From Aphelocoma coerulescens (taxonomy: Eukaryota > Chordata > Aves > Passeriformes > Corvidae): a stretch of 64,000 bases of DNA. Position numbers and translations under genes: made by a program. Under the pieces are notes generated by a model. That model was not told the DNA's origin. It worked only from the letters and a program-made list of their open reading frames with translations, and made no database searches. The stretch's first letter is position 1, and each line of letters starts with the position of its first letter. The stretch covers positions 18,929,967 through 18,993,966 of the forward strand of contig NC_091022.1 of NCBI RefSeq assembly GCF_041296385.1. Direction: 5' to 3'. Below, piece after piece: positions 52,253-64,000 of the stretch.

Positions 52253-55200
52253 CTTATTTCCTAAGTTTGCATGGAATTATTATGAAAGAGAAGTCACAGT
52301 GTGGTTACCTTTGGCAGTAGAGAGTTAGGCTCAGTGGTTCAAGCCCTGGTTTTTTATTTCACCAGGTGACTTTTAGATATATCTGGAAAGAAATGACAGC
52401 ATTCAATCTGATACCAGGATTGTATCTCTCAGCTGACATTGCATCTGGCTATTACCTCTGTCCTTTAGCCTCCCATGGAAATGTGCAGTACTGTTGTAGT
52501 GCCATTATGGGATTCAGGAGATTTCTCCTGCCCTCGGTCTCCTTCTACACCAATACCTTGTGTTTACCTCTGATACATCCCTTTGTACCTTACTCTTCTA
52601 CAAAATTAGTGTGAAAGCATTTTTGCCTTATACGAATAAAGAAGCAGAATATATATTCTAGAAAGAACAAGGGGCCAGCAAATCTCATAGGGAATCCTCT
52701 GCTGGGAAGCAAAGTCACTGAAAAGGAATTGGAGACTATCAGATCACAATTGATCTCTACATGGTGACCAGAATAGGGAAAGTAACTCTTGATTGCCCAA
52801 GCAAGTAAATACTGAGAAAGGATAAAGAGGTTTATACTTCATCTGTATCTGGCACTGATGCAAGGAAAGGTGGAATGCTGTTTAGGATTTGGGTCCTAAA
52901 TGCAAAAAGAGTGATGAAAAATTAGAAGGATTTCATAGAATAGAGATGAGACATCATTAAAGGATACTCTCCTTCTAATGTGGGGCTCAAGGAGTTCCAC
53001 CTCTTTATCTTATCAAAGAGAAAGTTAATGGGGGCCCTTTATGTACCATTCTATGGTGTAAATATTCATTTAAAAATCCATGCCTTAGCTCTGGCAGACA
53101 AAGATTCAAGAGCTGCAATTTTAATTTATAGTTACCCATAATCAAGCATTGAGAGGGCTACCAAGAATTATGGTAAATTTTCTCTTGATATTTATATCAA
53201 AATACATGTGTCCCCCTTAAAATTATACAATCTAGTTTGGACAGGGATGAGTTCAGGAAAATCTCCTCTCCATTATGCCAGAAGTCAGACTAGAAGACCA
53301 CACAAGTCACATCAGGCTTTCTAATCTGTTAATTAGATAGTTTATATAAATTCAGTTTAATGGGGTCTGTGTTTTTTAATAAACAGTATTTTTAATGTTT
53401 CATGTTTGACTGCAGCCTCACCTAATCTCAGCTGTTTCCTACTGTGTATGTGTGGTGGGACTTTGACATCCTACCAGCACCTCCACCTTCATCCTCAAGT
53501 GTTGCATCATTAGCTTGTTACACAACCTGCAGGGTTGATGTTGTTGATATGGTGCCAACCACAAAATCACTGAGAGATGGAGTGATGGCATTGCTGGAGA
53601 TCCCCACAAAACTGCTTGAGATCCTGCACAGAAGCTATTTAACAGACCAAATTCTGTTGTACCTTTTATAAACCTTAAGTAGAATATACTGCTCAGATGA
53701 TTGTACTCTCTTTACAGGTATTTGTTGAGTATTTTTAGCATGTTATTCCAGATATTTTTTTTTTTTTTTACAACTAAGTGTATAATCTTCCAGGTTTTTA
53801 TCCAGGCTGAGGCTGATATTGAAAAAAAGTTTTGTTCTCACTTGTTCTTTCAGATGTACTTTGCTTGGTAGTCCTGGGAACAGCCTGTCACCCTGACAAG
53901 GATTAACCTCATCCATTGGACATGCTGCTGTTTCTCTGGGCACCTCTCCAGCTTTGCATGGAGAGCAGCCTGTCCTTAGCACAGCCTCATCAGGAAGCAG
54001 TCCATCCTTTGGGGGACACTACGGCTTCCCTTCCTTTGGGCTCAAGATCTTTCATTCCTTCAAGCCTGTTGGTGGACATTAAAAGAAGTACCTCTGCTGT
54101 TTCAGGCGAGATGTCAGTGCAGTGCCCTCACCTACTGGCTGAGTTTCTAGGTATTATTCTGCCTTGGGAAGAGGCAAGCAGTCCACAGCTCTGCAGCTCA
54201 AAACTCTTTGAAAAGTGCTGTCCCCTTCCTGTTTGCATTCATATTTTTTTTCCATTTTTCTCATTTCAAAAAGCAAGCTGCAGCAGATAACCCTCTTCAC
54301 TGTTTTTTGTTGCACCATGTTTTGGTGCCTGCTAAGCTCCTGCTAGCTTCCTGAACCCTCTGGCCTTTAAATACTTCTTACTTTTCCAAGAATTTTTAAC
54401 AGCCACTACCTAAAATGTCAATGCTACTGGATGTTCCAGTGTAGTCTCAAACCAAGCTTCCACCAACTGTGATTTGGAAAAGACATTGCATATGTCCATT
54501 ACATATCCTCCACTAGCAGAGGACCGTATGCAGAAACCAAACTAGGTACTGAAGGTGAAAAGCATTTCATCAGGTTTTGAGAAAACCCTTGTAACTAAGC
54601 CTAGGTAAAGGCTTAGCATGAAGCCAGGATAATTTTGTGAATCTAATAATAGATTCAACTCAGAAAAATTGTTTAGAAGCAGAACTGTGTACCCACAGAA
54701 GGAAGGAAATGAACAGTTTGAGTCTGTTAATATTAAAGACTCTTTATCCCTCCACCCATAGGCATACATCTTATCTGTACCACTCCTACATATCCTAGAT
54801 CAAATTTGAAAGCCATCATACTTCAGGGAGCTAAACACTTCTGAATGCTTTATTTCACAATACCAGAGATCTGCAGGTATAAGTTTCTCTTTATATATGG
54901 GGTGTTCATACACCCATGTACAAGACTTACTGGACACCTTTTCAGTATTAGGCTATCTGGGACAGGGTGCTATAGGAATCTGAAGTACTCCTTTTGGGAA
55001 TATCCAAATCAGGAAATTCAAAGCACTAACAGATACAAGCCTGTATCAGCAGTGAAAGAAATGGCATGGGTGGTTTTCTTTAAGAACAAAAGCATGTATT
55101 CTAATTGAGAATATTGGCTAACTGCCTACATGTGAAATACTTTAAAGACTTGTGCCTTTGAATGTATTAGGTCCAATTTCCAAGGCTGTTGAGAATTTGC

Positions 55201-57855
55201 CAACTGCATAATTTTCAGCTGTAATTATGAAAGATTACTGTCAGAAAGGCTTTCATTCTTGAAGGCAAATCCTGAGAAGATACTGAAAAACCCAGACTCA
55301 CCCTCAGTGTTTCTGATGAACCTTTTACAGTTTCTTCTGATGAAGTAATGCTGGTAAGATAATAGCTTTGCTAGAGAGCTTTTGAAAACTGGTCTCTCAA
55401 GCTTAGAAAATCTGTGTGAAGAAAGTAATAGTTATCATTCAAACTTGACGCCAGACTCTAATTATTACTTCAAACACAACACAACAACAGGATTTTTTTT
55501 AAAATCTCTTTGGTACACTGCAGTAGCCACACCTACATCCTTTCAAAGGAAACATATTTCTCTTCTCCTGAATACTTTGCACAAATATGTATTAATTTGT
55601 ACAGTGCACTCATAAATTTGTTTAGAGTTTAGCTCTTCTAATTTTTACTCTGTTGATCTTATTGTAATGCTTTATGCAGTACTACATTTAAATTGAACTG
55701 GACTTACTTCAAATGCTGTAAGCCCTTGAAACTTCCCTTGCTTAGGAAAGACACCTTGTTTATGGTAGAAGTGGTAAGGGCCACAAAGCTGCTCAGTTTC
55801 ACTTTGCCTTTACCACACTGGTCTAACTAAGCCAATCAGACCAGTTGTGCTCAACAGTGTTACATTTAGGAGTGTCACTTGATCCCACAAAGTGCTGGGC
55901 TCATATTCCCAGAGAAGATGGGGACCATGAAATACAGATTAGTTTCTTAGCTGAAATACAGTGTTTCACCTTTCCTGTACCATCTCTCTAGCTGACAGTC
56001 ATTTCAGTAGGACTACCAAGCTAAACCTGCAGACTCAAATAGCATTATTATATGATTTTTCAAAGCAGCCAAACCACATGCTCCACTCCTCCTTTCTTAG
56101 ACTGATTATATACATGCTGGTTGTTAACAATGAAGGTACTGAAAACCAGAGGAATTTAGCATCAAAGAAATACTACATTTTATTACAAAAAAGTATTGAA
56201 ATCCCAAGTTCTCTCTACCTGCAGGGTCCTGAGCAATGCTCACTCTTTCAAAAAAACCCAACTGTATATTTTGACATACAATATGGGTCTGATTTGTAAA
56301 AAGCACAGGTTTTGAAATATTCTTATAGTTTTCCAGGAGAGGCATAGGATTCCTTGAGAAATTTAATGTGTGGAAAACATGCATGAACTTGTATTTTGTA
56401 GTCATATTTGTGACTTTATTAAAGGTTGTCCATGGAACCCTTTACACCCAGGGATGGAAAATCATTGCTGTGTAAAACACAGACATACAAACATATGTTA
56501 AACACAGCTCTTTTAAAGGGGCTTTTCTGAAAGTGCTTGCCATTGCTTTCCTGATATGGCTGCAATGGTCTGGGGGTGCAGACACCATAGGAAACATATG
56601 AAATATAATTTGAAATCAATGGAGAGGCCTTAGGGTACACACTGCCATGGAATGTTTTCCTACTGTTTTTTGGAATTGGGTTTATTTGAAAGAGTCTGTG
56701 TTGTCAGACTTATTTGGGTGACCAGTGAATAATGAAGGACAGAGGGGGACTTTTTCTCACAGAGCTAAAATAGGACTATGAGGAGCAAATAAACTCACTC
56801 ATCAAGAGTTTAGCAACCTCTCCATGTTGTACATTATACAAATTTTCATCCAGTGACTTGATACTGTGTCATATTATGCATTCCCAGGAACGGAAGAAGC
56901 ATAAGGAGTCATCCAAAGAGGAAAGAGAGGAAAATGAATTCTGCTCTTAGTACCTCTGTTCTTTTAATTTCTATTTTGCTGTATGGTGCCAGTACCAAAA
57001 CAAGACCTGAAGAGATACCCAGGAATGAGTTCCCTCATCCCAGTTTTCCCACATTCCCAGCATTTAGCAGGCCGTGTGCACCTAAAATATGTTGTTAGTC
57101 TTCACAGGAGATCTTATATCTTCCTAGAGAAGAAACTATTCTTCATATCCACACCACTCATCTTCCTCAGTCTGAACAACACAAAGCAGGACTGAGGAGA
57201 CAGAACTTTCATTCTGCCAGAGACAGGCTTTGAAAGAATATCTTAAGTTACTGAGATGTAAAAAATGTACCCGTAAAGGTGGGGATATCACTTCTTCCTG
57301 ATTTGGGCACTGAGAGTACAGCCATGAACCATAAGAGACAAAAGGTTCATCTGTGCCCAGCTCCCACGTAGTCCTGCCTCAGAGAGCTTCTTCTGACAAG
57401 GCAGCTGCCCCAGCATGAGGCCTCTCTGAGGTCTGTCCTGACACCACCCTGGCAGTGCCAGGGTCAAGGTCATGGTCAGGCCAAGGTCATACAACTCCAG
57501 CTGGGGACATTTTTCATTGTGTTGGGACCACATTACCACCCTCAAACACAGTTTGTGTCAGAGACTATGGAAGGTTCAGATTTTACCCTTCAGGCTTCAT
57601 GGGTCATTCCCGTGTCTTTGAAGTTCTGCTCCCACTGAAGATGAAGGCAAATTCCCGCTGATGTTAATGGGGTTAGGATGTGTCCTTGTCTCTGTTTTTT
57701 GCTGTTGTTTCCTTTGTTGCAGTAGACCTGTTCCTTTATTAAAGTTTTTGCCTGGGGGAAAAAGAAAAGCCACGTTGCTAAATAAATTATGAAATATTTA
57801 CATTTGTGAAGCCAACCCCTCGTGCCTAGCTCCTCCTCTGATATTAAGATGACAC

Positions 57856-57954
57856 TTTTTATAGAGCCACAGCTTCTCTACTGCCATTATTCCTCTGTGG
57901 GATCCAAGACCAGGAGGTGACAAAACAGCCACCATGAGCCAAGTGACAGTAAGT
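57856..57954 (+). promoter_or_regulatory. First-exon-like module: TATA-like box, Kozak ATG and splice donor
   Basis: TTTTTATAGAG at 57856-57866, then about 68 nt, then an ideal Kozak start (CAGCCACCATGA, ATG at 57934), four more codons (Ser-Gln-Val-Thr) and a full consensus donor GTAAGT at 57949. No continuing exon could be identified. The best acceptor downstream (TTTTTGCCTGCAG before 58258) joins in phase but stops after 12 codons. Could be coincidence or a relic. Confidence 0.2.
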
Positions 57955-60900
57955 AATACCCAGGAATGATTGCTGATTTTGACTCAGTGCAGCGAGAAAC
58001 TACTATATTAGACCAGTGGTGGTTTGTATAGTGCAGGAGAGCAAAGTAGGATCAGAGATGAAACTGAACATAAAATTGGGGAGGTTTCTAAACAAAGCTT
58101 GATTTTTAACCTGACAATAAAAGGCCATATGTTATACAAAATACCCATAATAATAATGATCCCAGGAGCAAAGTGTTAAATGCATCAGTTTGCTAATCCC
58201 CATGTATGTTCTTTTTACTTTCTTTTATATTTGCATTTACTTCTTTTTGCCTGCAGTACTCTCAATGCTACAAGAATGAATGCAGCTCACTTTAGTGTCA
58301 CCAGCTGTAATGAAAGGATCTGCAGTTACTCTTGTGAATGTTTTGCATCCCTTGTTTTTATTGTATTTGTATATTGGCTTTAAACCTTAATAGTAGCTTC
58401 CTTCTTTTTAAAAAAAATCGTTTAGCATGTTGTTCAAATATGTATGGTTCAAACTGGTTAGCCTAGCTTATGAATTTCTCCCTCCTACTGTTACCTGTTT
58501 AATGCATTTGAGTTTACTTTACTCCACCTCTAGTAGGTTTGGAAACAGAAAGGTAATGACTTTCTCACGTGTTGGTTTGTGCTATGTTTTTTTACCACTT
58601 GGCTAAGTCACTTCAGTTTATGCCTTTTGCTTTTATCTCTGTGGTGTAGCCTGTGGAGACTGTATCTGTAAAATGGGTAAATGTTAGGTTGCTATCATAG
58701 TAAATGAAACATGCTGTTAACTGGATTTTTGCACAGCTAACTCCAAAAGTTTCTCTGTCACTACCTCCAAGGTCTCTGACCCCCTTGGTGTTGACCATTG
58801 TAATGTTCCTTCTGCTTTTCCCTTGCTCCCCCTCTCTTGCTTACCTTCAGTTGTCTTGTTTCTTCTTCTTCCTCTCTCCTGTAAACTCTTTTTGCTCCCA
58901 TTTCTCTGTTTCTTCCCATCTTTTGGCAGGTTGGTGAGCAGCTGGGAATACAACTGCACAATTGTCCCTATTTGCTGTGCAGTGTTTCTTTCTTTGCAAA
59001 ATGCTCCATGCAAAATTGTCAGCTCCTTCATTCTCACCTTGACTGTCCTGAAAAAAATATTTGGAGTAGTTAGAAAGCAAGAGATTAAAAGATGATATTT
59101 TCCTTGCACAGTGCCTAGGATTTTCAAGGTGAGGATGTGAAAAGGAACAGCTTTCAGAGCAGGGAAGATTTCCTGAAATTGTACTGAAGTGGAGGACAGT
59201 GGTGCTTACCATGTTCATACCAGTGCAAAAATACATTTTTAAATTGCGCTATAGCAAGAGAAATATTGATATTTGGCTGACAGAATGTTGGCCCAAAAAA
59301 GAACTCTGAAAAAAGGCAGACACAAAAGCGCCCTGGAGCTAAATACTCTCACTCTTTAGAAAGTCAGAAGTAAGCAACAAAAAGAAAACACTCAGTGACA
59401 CAGCTTTTAGTGAGCTTTTGGCAGGTTTTGGAATGTAGTGGAGAAACTGTGCAGTGCTATAATGGGATATCCTTCATTTGCCAGCATTAATACATGTGAA
59501 GACAGATTTTTGGATTACTGTATTATGATGCACCACTCTGTGGCTAATTTGGATGCAACATTTCTATGATTAATAAATGAGGCAATGCTGGTACTACTGT
59601 ACTACAGTGAGCCACTTGTAGCACTCCAGCATGAAACATTAAGCACTATGCTCTGCTCCTGTAAGCTTTGAATATTTGAACATCAGTTTGCAGTTCCCAG
59701 GCTGCAAGGTGATCAAAGGAGGGGAAGAATGTTCCTTATTTTTATCCCTCTTACAGGAGAACCAGAATAGTCAGCAGATATGTAGAAATGTCAAGCAAAA
59801 GCAAATGAAAAAAAAATCAAAAGGACTTACTAAAATAACTTGAGTAAAAGTGTAACACAGCTATTTATACAAAGCAAGATATATTTTTCAAGTCCTAATG
59901 TTTTGTAGTTAACAGTTTTAGTAAAATGAATATATATATGCACGGAATAGCATACTCTCAATACTGGGATAAATCACTTAAAGACCATAAAGATGAGCAT
60001 ACAGTGGGTCTACATTAAAAAATTATATTATGCTGTCTGAATCCAAGATCTAAAAGTGCTACAACTGATTACTTGGTTCAAACACAACTTCTTTTACTGC
60101 ACTCATGCCAAATGTGTGAGGATTATGAGAAAATTCATAAGATTAGATCTATAATCTAGTATCTCCAGTCTAAATAAAAAAGTGTCAGATATGGCTATGC
60201 TACTCAGGGTATCAGGATATCTAGAATACACCGATACTGCTATCCTAGCTTGGAATTTCAGATCAGGTGCTCTGTTTTGTACTGTGAAGAATTTTTTCCC
60301 TGCTACAAAGGTTTTTTTTCCACACTTAGCCTAACACAAATTTGTTCATCTCCATTCTCATTTTTAAACTCCTGTCTTTTTAAGAAATCTCTTGTGAAAT
60401 TAAAGAGGTGCATCATATTCTTGCATCACACTCTGACTACAGTTAGGCTTTGGCTTACTGAGCTTTCAGATGATGCTGCCAGCACCACTCTGCCTCCTGA
60501 ACATTTTACTGCAGGCATGGGCAGCTTACATGTTCTGAAGCAATTACTATATTAAGTACCCAGTGATGTATCCTTCCCAGAAACTGAAAATATAGGTATA
60601 AAAGAAATCTGCACAATAATTTATGGGCGTTAACATATGGGTGTAAGTTTCTCTGTGGATAATTATGTGACTATGGACTATGCTAATAACGCCAAGGATG
60701 CTTTGATACATTAAAAAAATTTCTCACAATGATGTTATTGAGCATTTCCTTAGTCAGAAGTACACCTGCAGACCCCTGTGACAAGACGAAGCACCAGGCT
60801 ATGTTAGAATGCCTTGGAGGAGAAAAGGTTCACAGCTCAGAGAAATTTCTCCTAAAGCTTCCTTTGACTTGCTGGCAGGCAGCTGGCATGGAGCCCCAAT

Positions 60901-63900
60901 CCTTGAGAAATTCTCCAATACATTGCTCATCACTCCCATCATGAGAGCTCAGGCTATGTTCAGTCATTGTGGAGATACCAGAAGCAATTCCACCCCAAAG
61001 GCTGCCCTGTGAAGTGGGCTCAGGCTGCCATGCCTCTGCCTGTTTTCCAGTATTGTAATTGCCCAGCTGGAATTAAACTTCACAGTTTAAATTTTTAAGC
61101 CTTCAAATTTTTAAAATATTTTTAGCTTTTCTTCAATGTTTAATCCTTTGACCTCTTACATTAACTCTGTGTAAAACTGCACTGTTCCAACACAGCAAAC
61201 CACTGCCCTACTGACACACAATTACCAGCATTAGGGAAGCATCCTCAGGGATACAAACGTTTATAGAAGAATCAGCCGGGTTTTTTAAGCGGTGTCAGGG
61301 AGGCAGAGCCCTGGCCTTGCTCTGGGGTGGCAGTGGCTGTGGGGAGGGCAGGAGATGCCGTGGTGCAGGGGGGCAGGTGGCAGGTTGGATTTGGAGAGGC
61401 TGTGTCTGCAAATCCTGCACCCTGTGAGCATGTCAGGCATGCTGGGACCGAGCCTCAGCTTGTGGAAATTATTACAAGGCAATTTATACCAAACAACCAT
61501 CCCTACTGCTGTGTTTGTTACAAACCTGGCTGCAGTACAGTAATGTTTAGTGGATTAATAATGTTTGCTTTTGGCCTCTCCTACTCCCTTGGCAAACAAT
61601 TTTCGTGTATAATAAATGTTCTTATTTAGTCTACCTAGAACAGAGCCCAAGGGTCAGAATAGCCAAACCTGCATGCTGAGAAGAGACTCCAGGTTTCTGC
61701 ACAAGAGAGCAGCTTTCTTCTCTCTCCATGCCAGGGTCCAGTGTTTGGACCCTTCTGCAGGGTCAGTTTTGCTGAGCAGGTCCCCCTGAAACTGCAGAGG
61801 GGCCATGCCACATGTCCCCTTCTGCAGGAACTAGTCTGTCCAGTCAAAAGGGTCACAGTGGGCAGCAGAGGCAGCACAGAATCACTGGGACAGGCAGATA
61901 TTTCTTGCCTGTTCGGCATCTTAAAATCCGATAGCATATTTTAAATGTTAAAAATTTATTAATATATATAAAATAGGCAAAAAGTAAACATTTCACACAG
62001 GGCGTGCTGTGAGGGCACATGAGGCTGAGTAAGGGGCTTATGGTCTTGCATTTGCAAAGAAAGCCTTAAATTTACAAACCCTTTAAAAATATATATTATT
62101 TTGTTGATTATTAGTCTCTTTTGGGAAACAAAGTGTCTGCCCATGTGTCATAACGTGTAGCAGAAATACTAGGATATGCAAATACAGAAGTTACACAACA
62201 AAAGCAAAACTGAATTAAAGTTGTTTACAGTTAAAAAAATGAGAGAACCAGATCTGCAGCCTTTTTATTGCTACACCACTGAAATGAGTGCATGCACAGC
62301 CAGGCTGCTGAGGTGCTTCTAGTGCTGTATGGTACAGCTGTTTCTCTGCATCTTCTTCTGCTCTTTATGCCTCCTCAGTTACAGCTAAAATGGAGGCAAC
62401 CGGTCTTGGGTATAATGAAAGAGAAATGTTTAAGTAGTCTTGTAAAACTTTATGACAGCTATTAATTGACCAAATAATTAAGAACAGCAATCAGCACTTA
62501 TTTCAAGTGATGCACTGGTGACGTCTGGCCTGGGGAGCAGGGTGCTGGCAACACTGTTGTGACAACCAGTGGGACACAGACTCTTTGCTATGGCACCCTG
62601 TGACTCAAATGCTGTGGCTGAGTATTTGAAAATGCTACAAGAAATACAGGTTGTGCCACAGATCCAGGCACTCTCTGACACACACGGTGAGCTCGTCAGC
62701 ACTGTCTCCAGCGGAGGATTTCTTGCCAGCCCTGTCCACTGAAGGCATGCTTACACAAAGCTGTGGGCAAGATACAAGGGCTCAGACAGGTAGGTTAGGT
62801 TAGTGTCTGCCATGAAAAGATAGGCAAGAGAAATTAATTTTGTCTTGGCTTATCTGAGCGATGCCCTAGCATCCCACGGCGCAGTGTTCCGTGTCACTGG
62901 CAATTTTCACTGCCACAAAAGGTGTTGCTTGACCACAGCTAGCGAAACAGTGAGAAGTAAGTATGTAAAACAATTTGACAGGCATCAGAGAAAGAACATT
63001 ATCAAACAAATTATTTATCAAATGTTATTGGGTCATATGCAGAGAAAATAAAAAATTTCTTGCAGGATATCTAAGCAACAACACTATTTTCACTGAGCTA
63101 TGAGACTTGAGCTAGGAGCTACCTTCGATCCAGACTGGCTAATTATGAAACCTGTTCCTGTACAGTTCTCTTCATTATGCAGGCCACATACATTATTTCT
63201 ATCTCTTCAAAAAATATGCACAAATGTTTTCTGAAATTAATTCATTTGACACCTTGGACACTTCATAGTTTGGCTGATTGTTCGGAGTGAAAAGGGAAGG
63301 AAATCTTTGGCAACCTCTTGTGGTTGTGGAGCATTTCTTTATACCTACTTCCTTTTAAGACACTGTTGTGGAGGATCAGTGGTAAGGACTATGAACACAG
63401 CAAAACAGAAATTTCAGTGGGACAGCCAGCTCTTCAGACTGGAGTTTATATTAGCAATTCAGGGGAAAAAAAAGGAATTATAAAGAAACATATAAATATG
63501 TTTAGGAACATATTAAATACAGATACACTTTTGACATTTGAACAGCAGAGTGTATCAGGATTTTGCAAATCAGCTTTGTCTTTATAGCAAGACCATGCAA
63601 ACTTAGGTCCTAAGCCTAAGACTGGAGGTATTGAAAATTAACAGCCACATCTGTTGTGTAGGTTAAATAACATCTTTCTTCAAATATATTCTTCTTTTTA
63701 TGGTTTTTCCTAATGGTCTCAATTTTTCCTTTGGCAGCTATAAAACATTGTAACCAACCAGAAATAACTATGCAGATGGAAGAGGGAGAATGTAAACAGA
63801 CCATTTTTGCTCCTTATTTTGCTTATTTGTATTTTGGACATGTTTATTTGTTTATAAAATTGCTGTACATGAATAAAAGCACTAGGCATATTCCCAAGCT

Positions 63901-64000
63901 ATTGGTTACAGATAATTTAAAGATGATTTAAAGTTCATTAATTCTCTAAAAATGAATCATGTAATAAGGCCTTCCTGTCCACAGATCTACTCATCTCCCT
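57955..64000. other. Intergenic sequence without a recognised gene
   Basis: AT-rich DNA with short chance ORFs on both strands. A pyrimidine-rich tract lies at about 58805-58920. No coding family, tRNA or intact repeat is recognised to the end of the window. Confidence 0.55.

Larger units (their letters stand above)
46666..57855. other. Intergenic sequence without a recognised gene
   Basis: Eleven kilobases read on both strands. ORFs are short (at most about 130 aa) and lack conserved motifs. Exon-like pieces with an acceptor and an open frame near 51882-52106 and 52366-52614 match no family I know. No UOX- or DNASE2B-like motif was found. Contains the GT microsatellite, a hairpin at 52219-52252 and a possible CR1 tail near 51030-51085. 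Confidence 0.55.

Noticed and set aside
58717..59236. Minus-strand ORFs of 129-136 aa rich in Arg, Lys, Glu
   Set aside because: The charged stretch comes from a purine-rich tract, with no family match and no splice context.
61285..61629. Overlapping ORFs of 71-100 aa on both strands
   Set aside because: Short, mutually overlapping, locally GC-rich sequence without conserved motifs.

Overview
The window is vertebrate nuclear DNA from a bird. The evidence is: a vitellogenin gene with vertebrate intron-exon structure; several antisense fragments of the avian CR1 retrotransposon; CpG-island promoters; and a run of neighbours (vitellogenin - CTBS - SPATA1 - GNG5 - RPF1) that I recognise as the avian version of the human 1p22.3 / chicken chromosome 8 neighbourhood. 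Species cannot be fixed from sequence alone.

Layout. 1-9485 (+) is the 3' end of a vitellogenin gene: ten complete terminal exons and the last 10 nt of an eleventh, encoding about 481 C-terminal residues including the von Willebrand factor D domain. Its poly(A) signal lies only 140 bp before the start codon of CTBS (9609-14796, +), a complete seven-exon lysosomal di-N-acetylchitobiase of 363 aa. SPATA1 (31731-17642, -) is complete in thirteen coding exons (563 aa) and lies tail-to-tail with CTBS. GNG5 (33469-34767, +; 68 aa, two coding exons and probably a third non-coding 3'UTR exon) starts in a CpG island and diverges from SPATA1. RPF1 (43326-38477, -; nine exons, 325 aa) lies tail-to-tail with GNG5 and has its own CpG-island promoter, flanked on both sides by CR1 fragments. 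Every exon junction listed was checked for GT/AG ends and compatible phase, and all five reading frames run without interruption.

From about 44 kb to 64 kb I recognise no gene. This stretch holds CR1 remnants, a perfect (TTCC)n array of about 70 units followed by a CT-rich tract, a (GT)n microsatellite, a perfect hairpin, and AT-rich DNA with short chance ORFs. In mammals this is where UOX (urate oxidase) and DNASE2B sit. I found no trace of either, which fits the known lack of urate oxidase in uricotelic birds.

The genes do not form a pathway: egg-yolk precursor (liver, oestrogen-driven in females), lysosomal glycan hydrolase, sperm-associated coiled-coil protein, G-protein gamma subunit, and 60S ribosome assembly factor. 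No operon, CRISPR, tRNA, rRNA or intact mobile element was seen. The most interesting unexplained items are an in-phase exon-like ORF inside CTBS intron 2 that would act as a poison exon, the near-overlap of the vitellogenin 3' end with the CTBS promoter, CR1 sequence abutting an RPF1 splice donor, and an orphan first-exon-like module near 57.9 kb.
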